Notes under the pieces: model-generated
Databases searched by the model: none
Told to the model about the DNA's origin: nothing
The model's input: only the letters and a program-made list of their open reading frames with translations
Part shown: positions 23,071 through 35,112 of the stretch, piece by piece
Position numbering within the stretch: the first letter of the stretch is position 1
Layout: every line of letters starts with the position of its first letter
Position numbers and translations under genes: made by a program
Origin: Brachypodius melanocephalos
Taxonomy: Eukaryota > Chordata > Aves > Passeriformes > Pycnonotidae
Direction of reading: 5' to 3'
Length of the DNA stretch: 64,000 nucleotides
Assembly: GCA_013398615.1 (NCBI GenBank)
Contig: VZSR01003803.1
Location: forward strand, 5,721,392 to 5,785,391

Positions 23071-26000
23071 CTTGACAGTGTCATTTAAAAACAATCATCT
23101 GCTTTTGGAGTTTCTGGTTCTTGCCACTGCAGATTCTTTTCCTAAATTGTTAAGAGACCTGCAAAAATATAAGGAGCTTGGCATTACTCTTTAAATGGGC
23201 AGGATCTTGGAAAGAATTCCTTTATCTTGTAATGCAGTTAGTTTTATTTCTGTCATTTTTACATCCTCTCTGACCAGGAATATTGAGTTAGAGCTGGATG
23301 TGGGTGTTAAGTGTCTGCACAGATACCTTTGCTTGTGTTGAAGGATGGAAGGCTTAAGGGTATGGTGCTGTCTGTGTTTGTTTTTCCTAGAGAGGAGCTG
23401 TCCTGCTCCCAGCTGGCTGAATAGGACCTGGCATGACGAGTTAAGCAAGGTGCCCATCCTTGGCAGGAGCGTCTTGCTAAACAAAGACCTGTTGCCACTT
23501 GTGTACTGTGGCTTAGCAAAACAAAACAGAACGGCCCAGAGGAGTGGATGCCTCTCAAGACAGCTAACCACCAAGCGTGAAAGACCTGCTGTGTAATATG
23601 AAGCAGCCAAAAACTGGTGGTGGCCATTGGCTATGCAGGGGCTGAGGGCAGAAGGTGCAAGAGAAAGCAGGTGTTGCATGCAGTTGGGTTTCTTCAGGTC
23701 AAACCTTTAAAAATCTGTTGCTGCTGAGCACGTGGTGTACTTCATGTGAATTGTGCTGCTATATGCTTGGCCCTCGGGACCGATTGCTATGTAAATGCAA
23801 ATTATTTAATTAACATTATTGTTTCCGTTTGCCATAATATGATTTTTATGAGCATTTCTAGATTAAAGTTCACTTTAGAAACATAGCAATTGCTTCCAAA
23901 TTGCTTGGCTGTGCGCTGCATTTTAAACCCCCTTAATGCAGTAAGGAATCCTTATCATTCTTTAAGCATCAGATGAGCAGCCAGAAGAAAAAACATAACT
24001 GAGATGGGTAAATATAACACTTCAGAAAGCATAACAAAAGCCCTGTTTGTTTTGACATGGCAGAAGTAGTAATTCATGACTGGTAACAGGACAAAAAATA
24101 TTCAGAGAGGAAATGCATGTCCTATGATCTTTAAATCATAAGCACAGTTTTAGCTGAATTTCGTTTTTTAAACTTTTTTTTTTTTCAGTCCTTGATTTCC
24201 TTCCCACATGAGCAGCTATGGTGCTTTGTCAGCAGAAGTTCTGGATTTGCCAAAAGTTGCAATGGTTTTATCCTTCTGTGTGGAAAATAGGAAGGGAAGG
24301 TAGATGTGCATGTGGCACTGGTGAGTGATGTGATGCCAGCCTGTGCAGGATCCTGCCCATAACCCAGCCAGGATGCTGTGGGCAGTGGGGATGGAAACTC
24401 TTACACACCTGGAGCTGCCTGTGTGAACGTACAGATTATTGCTTGGTGCTTTTTTGTTCATTTCCATGGGTTGGAGAGTAGCTCACAGATCACTTGAAAC
24501 ACCTTTGGAATAGGAATGTATTGTTCTGGACTGTCTTGTAAAGTTGTTCATGTTGGAAAATTTGAGAGCGATCCCCCTCGTTATAAACGTGGAAAAGGGT
24601 AAGTGTTGGACAATGTCACCTTGCTTTGCCCTGTGACAGAGTTTTCCTGGAGTTTGCGCTTTTACACAAGTTGTTACTTAAGTTCCTGCAGTTTTAAGAC
24701 TAAGCCAATTACGTGTCAGTGCATGGAATTCCAAACAGAGGAAAGTTTCCATAGCCAAATTTTTTTATCCTTTTTCTTCTGTGGAACTTTAGTCTGCATC
24801 AGTTTAGCAAGTGGTTGGGAGATGTCTTTAATACTTACTGTCTTCTACTGCTTTGTGTTTGGGGCTCTTTTGTTTTAGGTATTTTTTTCAAATGGTAGCA
24901 GAGCATAAGCTTGTCTGGTGTCTCACATTGAAGGCGCAAAGCAGGCAAAAGTACTCAGTACTTTCCAGCAAATGTAAAGAAATTCACATACAGAGGAACA
25001 TTCACTAAGCCATGGATTTTTGCTTTGAAAGGAGAAAAAACTGTCCTATTACTCGCAGCCTAGTTTTGTATTTCTAGGTCTGAGCAGACGATGTGTAGCT
25101 GCTAACACTTCCCTGCACACCTCCAATGGTCCTACAGCTGTTGATATCTATAGGAGCTGGAACTTCACTCCTTGATTTGGGTCTCTCCCCATCTACCTGT
25201 GGCACTGTGAGCAGTTGCATGGGGCTCATGAGAATACCTGGCTATGCTTCCGTGCTCAGTGTAAGCACACGGAGGAAAAAATAATATGTATAATTAATAT
25301 ATATAATATGTATAAAAATAAAGTGTATAATTTGTTCCTTCCACATAATCTAAGGTTTTGCTGGTCGCAGATCAGAATTTGCCAGTCAGAAATGGTGGTA
25401 CTAGCTGACAGCATATCTTTAATTTGCATCTACAAATTTGGCATGTTTTTTGCCCTTCCATCTGTTGACATATGCAGCGGTTTATGTTCCTGATTAATGG
25501 TTTACCTCAGTGCCTCCAAGTGCCAACAAAAATCTACATTGCAGAAGTTTACCAAGCACTTTTGAGTGTTGATGAGGAAATCTACATACAATTCAGCCTC
25601 TTGTACAGGGTGCACTGAAGACCTGTGACTTCTTTCTGTTTTTGGAGAGGGGGGAGAGCAGTGCTTTCAAGAGCTGGCTTCAGTACAGTAAACAGACAAT
25701 ACAAGGTTTGAAGTGATTGTATTTTTTATTTTCAGTCTCTCTTAATCCTGCTTGGGGAGGGGGGAGAGTGAAGCATTTGATTAGGCACGGGTTAGACAGG
25801 TGGCTGGAGTGCTGTGTGCTGTTGCAGTCCTTCCCTCATCCCTGCGGCAGGAATCACCATGCTTGCAGCAGCTCTAGGTCACAGCGTATCAGCTGAATAT
25901 TTCAGTTTTGAGCTGGGTGAATTAGAAGGCTCCTATTAGGCCAGGGTGAGATCAGGGGTTGAGTTTTCTTGCAGCTGCAATACCCTTTGGTATACTGAGA

Positions 26001-26777
26001 GACAGAATAAGGAAGCAAGAGTGTGACAGTGTATTTTTAAAAGGACTGGAAATACAGAGGCGGGTCCTCGCTCCCCAGCCTGCACTGGGCACTGCCCTGC
26101 AGTCAGACCTCTGTGCAGAAGGCTGTTTAATCCGTGCACACAGGCATCTGGGGGAAAACATTGCTGCTCTGTTCCCTCCCTCCCCACCTCCTCACAGAAA
26201 TTTCATTCACAGCCAGGATGTCCAATTGGTTGATTTATGGTGTGAGGGGTATTTTTTAAATGTTTTAAGGCAGGAGGAACACTTTCTGTCAATTTGATTG
26301 ATCTGTGAATAACTCTGATGTTCCAAGGCATAATGTTATTAGAGTTTGTGGCGTAAAGTCATCTGAAGAAAATCTAAAAATAAAGAGCAGCTTGATTAAC
26401 GTCCACAGCCTGAAAAGAGCTCTGCTTGTGGAGCGGCCAAAGACTGGCAGTATTTGGAGAGGAGTTTTATAAAAGGGGGAGCTGGAAATCACTGTGTCTG
26501 GAAATGGGACTAAATTGTCTTCAGAATAGTTTCTTTAATTGAAACCAAACTGAAATTTTTCTTCCTGGGAAGATGCCAGTCAGCTGTGGAGCCCATGTTA
26601 TGTTGCTGGCAGTGCCTGGGCTTGGCAAGGGACAGCTGGGAGGAGAGGGCAGGAGGCTCCAGACCTGCCCACCACCCCCTGGAGGGCCCCAGGGGCAGTC
26701 GCAGACTTGATCATTTGCATGGTGTACGACTCTTTACTGATACTGCTGGATTTTTCTTGTGGTGTTTCTGGTCGTGC
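23071..26777. other. Gene-free stretch
   Basis: No gene is supported. The 162-residue minus frame at 23191-23679 overlaps other frames on both strands and has no recognisable domain. The part at 23720-23960 has the look of a regulatory element and includes a perfect octamer (ATGCAAAT, 23795-23802). An impure AT repeat lies at about 25277-25326. Confidence 0.45.
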
Positions 26778-26945
26778 TCCAATGCCTGACAACCTTCTCA
26801 GTGAAGAAATTTTTCCCTAATATCAGATCTGAACTCTCCCTGATGCGACTTGAGACCAGTTTCTCTTGTCTTATCGCTTAGTCCTTGGGGAAAAAACAGA
26901 CTGACTTCCACCTGTCTGTAACCTTCTTCCAGGTAGTTGTAGACA
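26778..26945 (-). mobile_element. CR1 LINE internal 3'-region fragment
   Basis: The stretch reads 'caatgcctgacaaccttctc', then 'agtgaagaaatttttcccta', 'gacttgagaccagtttctct', 'tgtcttatcgctta' and 'cttccaggtagttgtagac'. This matches the reverse complement of a CR1 subfamily 3' region. The terminal segment (left side) and the 5' side are missing, so it is an internal remnant. Confidence 0.85.
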
Positions 26946-28203
26946 CAATTGGAGTGGTGGACCTTGATCAAAGAGAAATCCTGTCATCTTGGTGAGCAGG
27001 ATCAAGACCTGATTGCTGAAAGTTGTGTCTCTCTCTCACTCCCCTGTCTCCAGTATCCAGAGGGAGCATGTGCAGCGACACCAGGGCAGGTCTCAGCTGT
27101 GGTTGGGGCAGGTCACAGCCACAGTCTGCCCTGCAGCCTGAGGAGACCTGTCACCTGATGTGCTCTCCTGGGAGACAGGGAATGCACACTTCATTGAATC
27201 CATGCAGAATGGCAGTATTTTGCTGAGAGCAAGCCAAGGTTTTGTGCTCTTGCCTGGAGCTGGGAGGCTGGCAGGAGCTCCCTGGTGTCTGGGAAACCCT
27301 GTTCCTATGAGGAGGTAACAGGCATGGCAGAGGTGCTGGGTCTCCTCTAGGTGACTGACACCCACCCACTGGAGACCACAGACCTCCTATTCTACTTTTC
27401 CCTCCCTGCCTACTGCTATTGGTAGCAGGATCCCACACAGCTACCTGCAGGTTTGAGGGAACCTTCTGAGCCATTCATGCTTATTAACAATATTCTCTAC
27501 ATGGCTGGAGCTTGTCCTCTTCAAGTGCTTGGAAATTTTGTGCGGATGACCCTGTCTACTCCAGATGTGAGTCCCCCTAAAGTCCCTCATGAGAGATGGA
27601 TGGATTCCCTATGCCACAGCTGTGCTGGCCACAGTGAGGGCTTGGCATTGTCAGCTGGAATTTTTGATCCATGAGCCCTCTCCTCTGGCTGAAAGCTACC
27701 AGGGAGAGGAAGGCCTTTTCTTGCTATTTATTTTTTTCCCCCACCCTTCCATTCTCACCCTAGTCCATAGTCCCATTCTCTTAAAAATCCTTTGATCATT
27801 TTATCCAAACCAAGGGGGTATTTTTTTGGTTTTCTGGATTTGGAGTTTGTTTATTAATATTCCTGGAGATAAACTCTGCAGGACTAGTTGTCCTGCGCTG
27901 TCACTAGGGAAGCTATTTTCTAACGATGCGTTAAGACTGTGCCTTACTGGGACCATGTGGTAAAAAGGTTCATGACCTGATGACTTGGGATATCACTTTC
28001 TGTCATTCTTTGTCAACCTTTCCCTGTGTTTATATTTTTTTTTTTTAAATAGCTGGGCAAAAAGCAAGCTAAACCAACCAGCCAACCAGTCAAAGGCCAG
28101 GACTGGTAAAACTCTTCACATAGAAAGAAATGCATGTGCTTGAAAACCAGATGTGGTTTTATTTGAAACAAAATAGAACAATCACAGTTTATCTGTAGGA
28201 GTT
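26946..28203. other. Gene-free stretch
   Basis: No gene is seen. The patch from 27.0 to 27.4 kb is GC-raised and gives overlapping 70-107-residue frames on both strands with no recognisable domains. A T run lies at about 28035-28046. Confidence 0.5.
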
Positions 28204-28224
28204 CCCCCCCCTTTTTTTTTTTTT
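28204..28224 (+). repeat. C-run followed by T-run
   Basis: A homopolymer block of about eight C is followed directly by about twelve T. It is a simple polypyrimidine tract. Confidence 0.9.
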
Positions 28225-28325
28225 GACAGATGAAACATGTTCAGTATTTAAAAACTTGTAAGACTGGTAAGGACTCATATCTTGTGGCCACAGTTTTCTG
28301 TTTTTAAGATACTGTTGTTATAGTA

Positions 28326-28790
28326 TTATGATAGGAAATGTCCTCTGTACGTTTCCTTTCCAAAGGAGCCCCATTCTCCAAGTAAGCTGTATATAAAATG
28401 AGGTCTGGAGCATCCCCAGCCAGTTTGTGATTTCATGTTAATGATACCATCTGGGTAGGGCAACACAGTCCTTGGTGGCCACTTCAAATCTGGTTGGGAA
28501 AGCACTGGATCAAGCTTGCTACTGTGGGATGGCAATTCTGACCAACATGAGATCCTGAAAAAATTTGAGATCCTTTTCGTAACGGAAATACCAAGTTTTG
28601 TTCTCACTGGCCTCATCGTCAGAGACTCTCTGGTTTGTCGGCTGGAACAGAGGATGAATCTCCACTGAGCACTAGATGTTTGCCTGCTCTTGTACCATAA
28701 TGAAGGCAGATGCATTTGAAGAAGTTGGTATGATGACTGCTTGCTGTTTCTTCTGGCTCTGAATTTATTGTTCACCAGAGTTAAATTCAA
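28326..28790 (-). pseudogene. Degraded coding-like stretch, origin not recognised
   Basis: Read on the minus strand, protein-like pieces appear in shifting frames. One is interrupted by an in-frame TAG and contains SDDEASENKTWYFRYEKDL. A later piece in another frame contains YLENGAPLERKR. A separate 154-residue open frame overlaps them but looks less protein-like. The pattern of short plausible segments broken by stops and frame changes is what an old processed pseudogene would give. I cannot name a parent gene. Chance is a serious alternative, since the judgement rests on residue composition only. Confidence 0.18.
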
Positions 28791-28944
28791 TAAAAATTCA
28801 TAAGTTGCAGATGGTGAAGTGATAGAGGAAATGCATCATTCAAATATGTGCAACTGACTTCAGGGGAAAAAACCACTAAGCGGGAAAGATAAAATATGTT
28901 AGAGTTTCTTTGTGGGAGAGAAAACCTTAGGTATCTCTACCAAG

Positions 28945-29068
28945 GCCAGGCTGGATGAGGCTTTAAACAACTTGGTCCAGTGGAAGGTGTCCCTGCCCAT
29001 GGTGAGTGGCTTGGAACTAGAGGATCTTTAAGATCCCTTCCAAGCCAAACCGTTCTATAATTCTATGA
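28945..29068 (+). mobile_element. CR1 LINE 3' terminus
   Basis: The stretch reads 'ccaggctggatgaggcttta', then 'aacaacttggtccagtggaa', 'ggtgtccctgcccatgg', 'atctttaagatcccttccaa' and ends in ATTCTATGAG at about 29057-29066. This is the plus-strand CR1 3' terminus with a recognisable terminal octamer. Only about 125 bp remain. Confidence 0.95.
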
Positions 29069-30460
29069 GGTATTTCACTATTTGAATGATAAGGACAGGA
29101 AGATTTGTGGCTGGCTGAGCAGACTGAGATATTGATCCAGTATTGTATTGTGTTTTCTTATGATATAGGATAATGGTGCATTATCTTTTGCTTCAGGAAA
29201 TAATGGCTTAAAAGGTTTTTGAGCAAAGAGGCTGTTGACTGTAGAAATAAAATTAGGTGTAAGTTAGATGAAACTGGCTGGAAGACATCCTGGAATTAAA
29301 AAGGGCTATTGTAAAGTAGATGTTGGCATGTTTTCAGTGAGGGTGTGCTGCCCTTTAGCCTTTTTTTCCCAAATTAAACGTTGCACGTCCCAGTAGAAAT
29401 TGAGTGGAAGCTGAGAGCTGCTGCCTTTTGCAGAGTCCATAGAATGCTACAAGGTCCAGCTTTGGGCAGACTGTTGGAAAGTTTAGGATCAGTCCTGGGA
29501 GGTTTGTGCTGCACACTGCCACCATAGGTTGTGCAGAACTCTGTGATGCTCAGAACAGGTGGACTACAGAATAATTTACTGTTTCTTCACAGATTGGTTT
29601 TCATAAAGTAGATGTCCCATGTGTCATGCCTTTGTCTGTTTCTAACTGGCTCTAGGTTTTATGCCTGTCCTATTTCAGGTATGACATTACCAAGGAAGAT
29701 GGTGAGAAGGTTGTACGTTGACTCCATGGTACTTTGAGCCCTCTCAGAGTAGCATAGCTCACCCACCATGGTGGCATTTATCTGGATGTATTGCTCATGT
29801 GGTATACAATTTATGGGAGATGTTATTAGCACCCTGTAAATCCCAAGGACAGCGGAATATAGTCTGTCATAGAATAGCCTTCTGTTCATGAAAGTGTGAA
29901 AATTACTGGTTTGCATGTAGACTTCCTTATTGAAAAACAGTCTCTGGTTTGGTAAATGTCATTATTATTTTAATCAAATTAGGCTTCCTTTACACTTTTT
30001 GCAATCTGCTGTTAAGAAAAATCCTTTATTAAGCATTCTTAATACTTAATCTTCATGGTCCAGAGCACAGTTGGAGAAGAACAAAAAAGAGGGAGTTAAA
30101 AGTGGACACTTTCTCCTAACTAGTCCATGTTTCTTTGTAAAAACTTTTAATGAGAAGCCTTCAATTTTCAATAGCAACCCATGTCTTTAATATTCCTGCA
30201 TTTGTTTCTCCTGGCAAAAGTGTGCCATTAAAAAATAATAATTCATGGCATTCTGTGTGTTTTTAAATGCAAAGAAATGGTTGGACTCAAGAATAACATG
30301 ATTGTAAAGCTTTGACTCTCTTTGTAGGTGCCATGTGCATTTGATAGTGCAAAGTCTGAGCTACACTTACAGCTTTCTTGTATCAGCTGGCAGCCCTTTT
30401 GAAGGGATGCTTGTCATTTCACTTTTATTTTGTTTGCCTCTGCCTGGAGACATCATGTGT

Positions 30461-30479
30461 TAATAATAATAATAATAAG
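30461..30479 (+). repeat. (TAA)n microsatellite
   Basis: Six perfect TAA units occur in a row. It is short but pure. Confidence 0.95.
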
Positions 30480-30890
30480 TACTTCCACCAATGCCTAATG
30501 GGACAGCTTAGTAGTTTAGCCATCAGATGTAGAAATATCTGGCATTTTCAAAAATTAGGACTCTAACGCCTCTCAGGATCTGTCTTCTCAATACTGGTGT
30601 TACTGTATTGTTAGGTTGGGATTTTTTCCTGCAGGATATGAATCCTGATCAGTCCAGGAGCTTTCAATGCTGAGTTTCAAAGCATCTCTAAGTCTTGTGG
30701 AAATGTTGGCCAGGCTTTCTTTGCTGGAACAAACACCACCATTTCTGCGCTTCACAACTTAGGAGTTTGTAAGGAAGATGCCTACACAGGAGCTCTAGGC
30801 TTCCTGCCATCTAATTTTAGGGCAGCTTGAAAAGCAAACATTTAGTAGAAACAAATGAATGGAACTCAGTCAGCAAAGGAATCGGCTACC

Positions 30891-30935
30891 AAAGAAGAAA
30901 AAAAAAAAAAAACAAAAAAACCCAAAAAAAACCCC
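30891..30935 (+). repeat. A-rich tract with C interruptions
   Basis: Runs of A are broken by C or CCC (pattern AAAAAAACCC repeated). It is low-complexity sequence that may be the old tail of a retroposed sequence, although no body is recognised upstream. Confidence 0.85.
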
Positions 30936-32799
30936 AGACAGATCTTGGTATTAGTCCTGTGTCAGTAAATCACATGTCATATCAAGTTTCAAATATTGAT
31001 GATTATTTTCTTTGACTGTCTCTTGATGTCCATTTTCTGAAGTTGAGACAGGGACAAGAGAGTAGAACTGCCAAGAATTTCTTCTTTATCTTCATTTTCC
31101 TCCACTGAGAAAGCTAATTGTATCACTTTCTGAACCACTTAATTCATTGCCTGTCATGCTCTTCTCTCAGTGTAAACTTCCTTGGGGCTATCGCCACAGT
31201 CCCAGCAGAGGAGGAAATTAGGGTCTCTAACAGAAATAACCTACAGCTTACATAGCATAAACAAATATTGGAAAGCAAACACTGACAGGTTGGGGAAAAG
31301 AGGTTTTTTTTAAAAAGGAAAGTAATAAAAAAGAAAAGATTAAATGCAAACATTGTGCCCTGCAGTGTTTAAAACACTTCCTTATAGTCTGTCAGGCTCC
31401 ATGTTCAGGACCTTTGATCAGGATGGAGGTTGTTTATTTCCTGTACAAACCAGCTTATACATTGATCAATGCATTGTTGATATAGTGAAGGTATTCATTC
31501 CCTTTACTGATCTCTTTGAGAGGCCTTGGACTTGACAACAGTATTGTGAGCATTAACATGGGTATCCAGTCCTGGAGAAAATGCAAAAATAAACAAGAGG
31601 ATGGAGTTGATCACTTATTTAAAGGAAGAATGCTGGGAGGGGTTTCTGTGGAAAGTAGTGCAAGGGGGTGAAGGTTGTGCACACTTAAGGGACCATTTGG
31701 GAACCATTGGCCTAAATAACCAAGCTTTTTGCTTACTGTACTGGGAACACCTGCTGCAAGAGTCCTGTATTAGGAATTGTTTCTGACTGCACATACATAT
31801 CCTGTGGAAGAGGGAAGACATTAATACTAAAAGTCACCATCAAAACAACAAAACCTTCAAAATATACCATCTGCCATAAAACTTTGTTGCATTTTGGTGC
31901 AAAACTTCAGCACGTTCCTCAGGGTGGACCTGAATGCAGAGTTATGCGAAGAATAACCTTAACTTTGTATGCACAGTAATGGGATCTAAAATAACTATTA
32001 TTAGAAAGGCAAACTTGCTTAGCTGGAAAGTGAAGGGTTATTTACTTTTTGTTCTAGCTCTTTTAAGTCTGAGGCATCAGACTTAAAGCGACCTGCTGGA
32101 GATCTGTAATGAAGCTGTGTTGTTTTCTACCACTGGATCTTGTGGATGCCAGAAGTTTTCATGCCAACAGACAGCATCTGTACAAATTCATGAAAGAGAA
32201 ATCCATCAGATGCTCTTAAAAAGAGAAGAATCCTCTCCAGTTTCTGAAGTGTGGGAGCTGCAACTTGCTCTGTTGCTGTCTATAGTTATTACAATGGATT
32301 TTGCCTGGTTTTAGTCCACCCTACACATTTTGTTGTGGACCACTATCGGGCAATATTTGGGTTAGGAAAACCTTTGGCCTGACCTCTGTCAGTCATTCCT
32401 GTGACTCATGGAGCAAAGGGCAACTGCAAACCACACTTTGGGACCTCCCAAGCCCCACTCATTTTTAACAGAGCACTAATTCAGTAATATTATGGCTACT
32501 TGGGCTACAGCTGGGTGGGGTGAATTCAGTTTTCCATCTCAGTCCACATGTCTCCTCTGTCACATAAAGTTCTTTTCTGTCTTTGTGGAGCACTCTGTAA
32601 AACATGAACAATGACTCTTCCCTGATTGTGTGTGTTTTATTTCATCTAAAAAAAACAGCCCCCCTGCATGTATTTGAGCACTGCTTTGGGGTTAGTGGGC
32701 ATTATGTATAGATACTGTTATCCCACCAAGGGGAGCAGGAGGTGAAATTCCTTCATCCATCATCTTCCCTGAAGTGAGTGATGCAGAGTAGGAGCCTCC

Positions 32800-33235
32800 T
32801 GTTTGCAGAGAGAGCAAGCTGTTATCTGTTAATATGGCAGCATTTTGCCAAATGATGAGACTGTCAGAATTGCAGCAATTTGAACACGCTGAGCAAGCTT
32901 TTATATACGCAGGAGCAAGATGCCGGTGTTGGATTACTGAAGAGTTACATGCACTGGAGATTGACAAGTGCTTGGCAAACCCATGTTCCTGGGGCTCATC
33001 AGACATTCATGGCTCTTATGCAATGCTGGTGAAGAGCATACTCAAGTGGCTTCATCATAGCCTGGGTGACATCTGGTGACATGCAGTTAGGCCTGTCATG
33101 TTTTTTGGGGATGAATTCATTTTCACAATATTTGAATGGAATCCACTTATGCAAAGTGGAAATATTCTGGCATATGCAAGTGATTTTTCAAGACTAATAT
33201 TTTTGGTCCATCTTGTATTTGGTGACAAAAGTGTA
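32800..33235. other. Candidate conserved non-coding element
   Basis: The stretch is repeat-free and of even complexity. It contains clustered motif-like words: ATCTGTTAATATGG, TATGCAAAG and ATGCAAGTGA. An 81-residue plus frame (32834-33079) crosses it without a recognisable domain. It has the look of sequence kept under constraint, but I cannot measure conservation from one genome. Confidence 0.2.
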
Positions 33236-35058
33236 ATTAACTGCACTTAACCACGTGCTGTTTTATGAAATCGTTTTCTGGATTTCTGTGCTTCTTGCTG
33301 GCTCTCTTCCTCCTCTATTCTCTCCTGATGAATGTAGCTACAACTGGTGGGATGATGAGGAGGAAGCACAGGTAGGCTTGGCAGTTTCCTGTGGTTGTAA
33401 CTGGGGCTCCAAACAAATGTATCTGCTTGCAAAAGATGGCTTTTTTCTCCCTCCAGCAGCTGGAGAGTTTGCATTGCACTAAACAGAGGCTTCAATGCTA
33501 AGTGGTTTTTGATTCTTTGATATGCTCTGCTACAGTAGTAGAGTATATTATTGTTTCTCTACCAACCTAGTAGGTTGTTCTGCTTTGGTGTTGCCAAAGA
33601 TGAGTGTTGGGAATTGAGTGGTTTAGGTTTTTATTTCCCTTGACCTTAGAAGATGACTGTGAGTTTGACCCTGCATTGCGTCCGAGCTGAACTCAGGTTC
33701 AGAATGGGTCAGGAGTCTGCTAGGAGTTGGTGTAGGAGCTTTAGCTTGTTCTTCAGCTGTCTGTGACAGAGGTGTGCAGAAAGTAGGATTTAATTGTACA
33801 GAAAATGCTTCTATGTTAAAAACCAAACTGCAAACAGCACATTTTGCTTTTCAAGCACTCCTCTTCTTGACAGTCATCAGAGTTTCTGTGGTAAGTGAAT
33901 GTAGGAAAACATGTATTTGGGATAAAAATTCCTTTTTTTTTTTTCCTGAAAAGCTGCTTTTAAAGAAAAATTTTTGCCTAGGTCTGTTGAAAAATGCCCT
34001 CTTTGAAACTTTGGTGCAGTGTAGGTCTGTGTTGCACTGAGGCATAGTGCAGAACTGTGTGTGGTGAACCAGTGTGAGTCCATGAGATGCTCCTGTGCCA
34101 GGGAATAGCTGAAAGTGGAACCCTTATTGCGGGACCTTATACACTGGAGGGACAAGCTCGAAGATGTGTTAGCTGACTGCCTGGCCCACAGCAGCCAGGG
34201 CTCTCCTGCATCCCATGGGCCATTCACCAGAGGCACTTTGGGATGGCACTGGGCCCAGTTCCCTGCTAATGACTTTGCACCCTGGGGCTCTCTGCAGCCT
34301 TCTCCAGTGTATGAAGAAGCCTCTGCCAAGCAAAAAAAATTGAGTCATTTCAGGTTTCTGGTCTGAAACCCAACAGCCAAACAGTAGTTGTGCCCTATAT
34401 GGTGCCAAGGTGTTATGTTATGGATGCAGCCAGGCCACACAACCTGAATCTCGGTGGAAGCTCCTTGGCCCCGTTCTACTGATCAGCAGTATGTAACCTT
34501 TTTTTGCCTCTAATAACACTAAGGAAGAAGACCTTATGTGGTAAACCAGTGCAAAGTGTGTGGTCCTTGCAGAAGGTGAGATGTGAGTTGGAGCAGGAAT
34601 GCAGGAAATCCACTTTGATGCTGTGTCCTGCTCCTGGTGGGAGCATCTCAAGAGCCACTGATGTGAAACACACATTTAGCAGCTTGGGTAGGGGTAAATC
34701 TGCTTTCTGTAGCCCTAGTCACACCCAAGTGCTAATGCTTGTTTAGCTGAAAGGGGTCTTTGTGTGTCCAGCTGTGGAAAACAGGATGAACAAGGGGGAA
34801 AATGCTAAAATAGGGTTTCCAAATGTTCTTCTGCAGTTTGTGCTTCTGAATCTTAATGCATACTCTGGCTAAGGCTCCATTTAAGACTTGCCCCTTGTAG
34901 ACAGGCTGGCAGGGCTCAGGTGTACTGCAGAGGCTCAGGGCAAACTCATTTCACGTTAGCTTAAAGCAGCATGCCAGATGAAGAAGTATTGCGAAACTCT
35001 TATTTTAGCTATTTGCTTCTGTGTCTTTGAGAGAAGGTGATGATGAATGTAAACCCTC
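33236..35058. other. Gene-free stretch
   Basis: No gene is supported. The 150-residue minus frame at 33877-34329 is countered by plus-strand frames over the same bases. An impure T tract lies near 33932-33944. Confidence 0.5.
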
Positions 35059-35112
35059 TTTTTTTTTTTTTTTTTTCCAGTACAGTGCTGTTACGATTAA
35101 AAAAAAAAACAA
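35059..35112 (+). repeat. Poly-T and poly-A pair around a 30-bp spacer
   Basis: About eighteen T at 35059-35076 are followed by CCAG, then a short spacer, then about twelve A from 35099. The T tract plus CCAG mimics a splice acceptor, but the frames after it close quickly and no exon is evident. The T and A arms could pair as an imperfect hairpin. Confidence 0.7.

Larger units (their letters stand above)
29069..32800. other. Gene-free stretch
   Basis: No gene is supported. Simple repeats here are an (AAT)n tract at 30461-30479 and an A-rich tract at 30891-30935. All open frames are under 70 residues and unremarkable. Confidence 0.5.

Noticed and set aside
23191..23679. 162-residue minus-strand frame
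   Set aside because: Composition is low in charge patterning, other frames overlap it on both strands, and no domain or gene signals were found.
33560..33580. let-7-like word (AGTAGGTTGT)
   Set aside because: Only about ten bases match, and no complementary arm for a hairpin is present nearby.
33877..34329. 150-residue minus-strand frame
   Set aside because: It crosses a homopolymer tract that encodes a run of lysine and overlaps plus-strand frames of similar quality.
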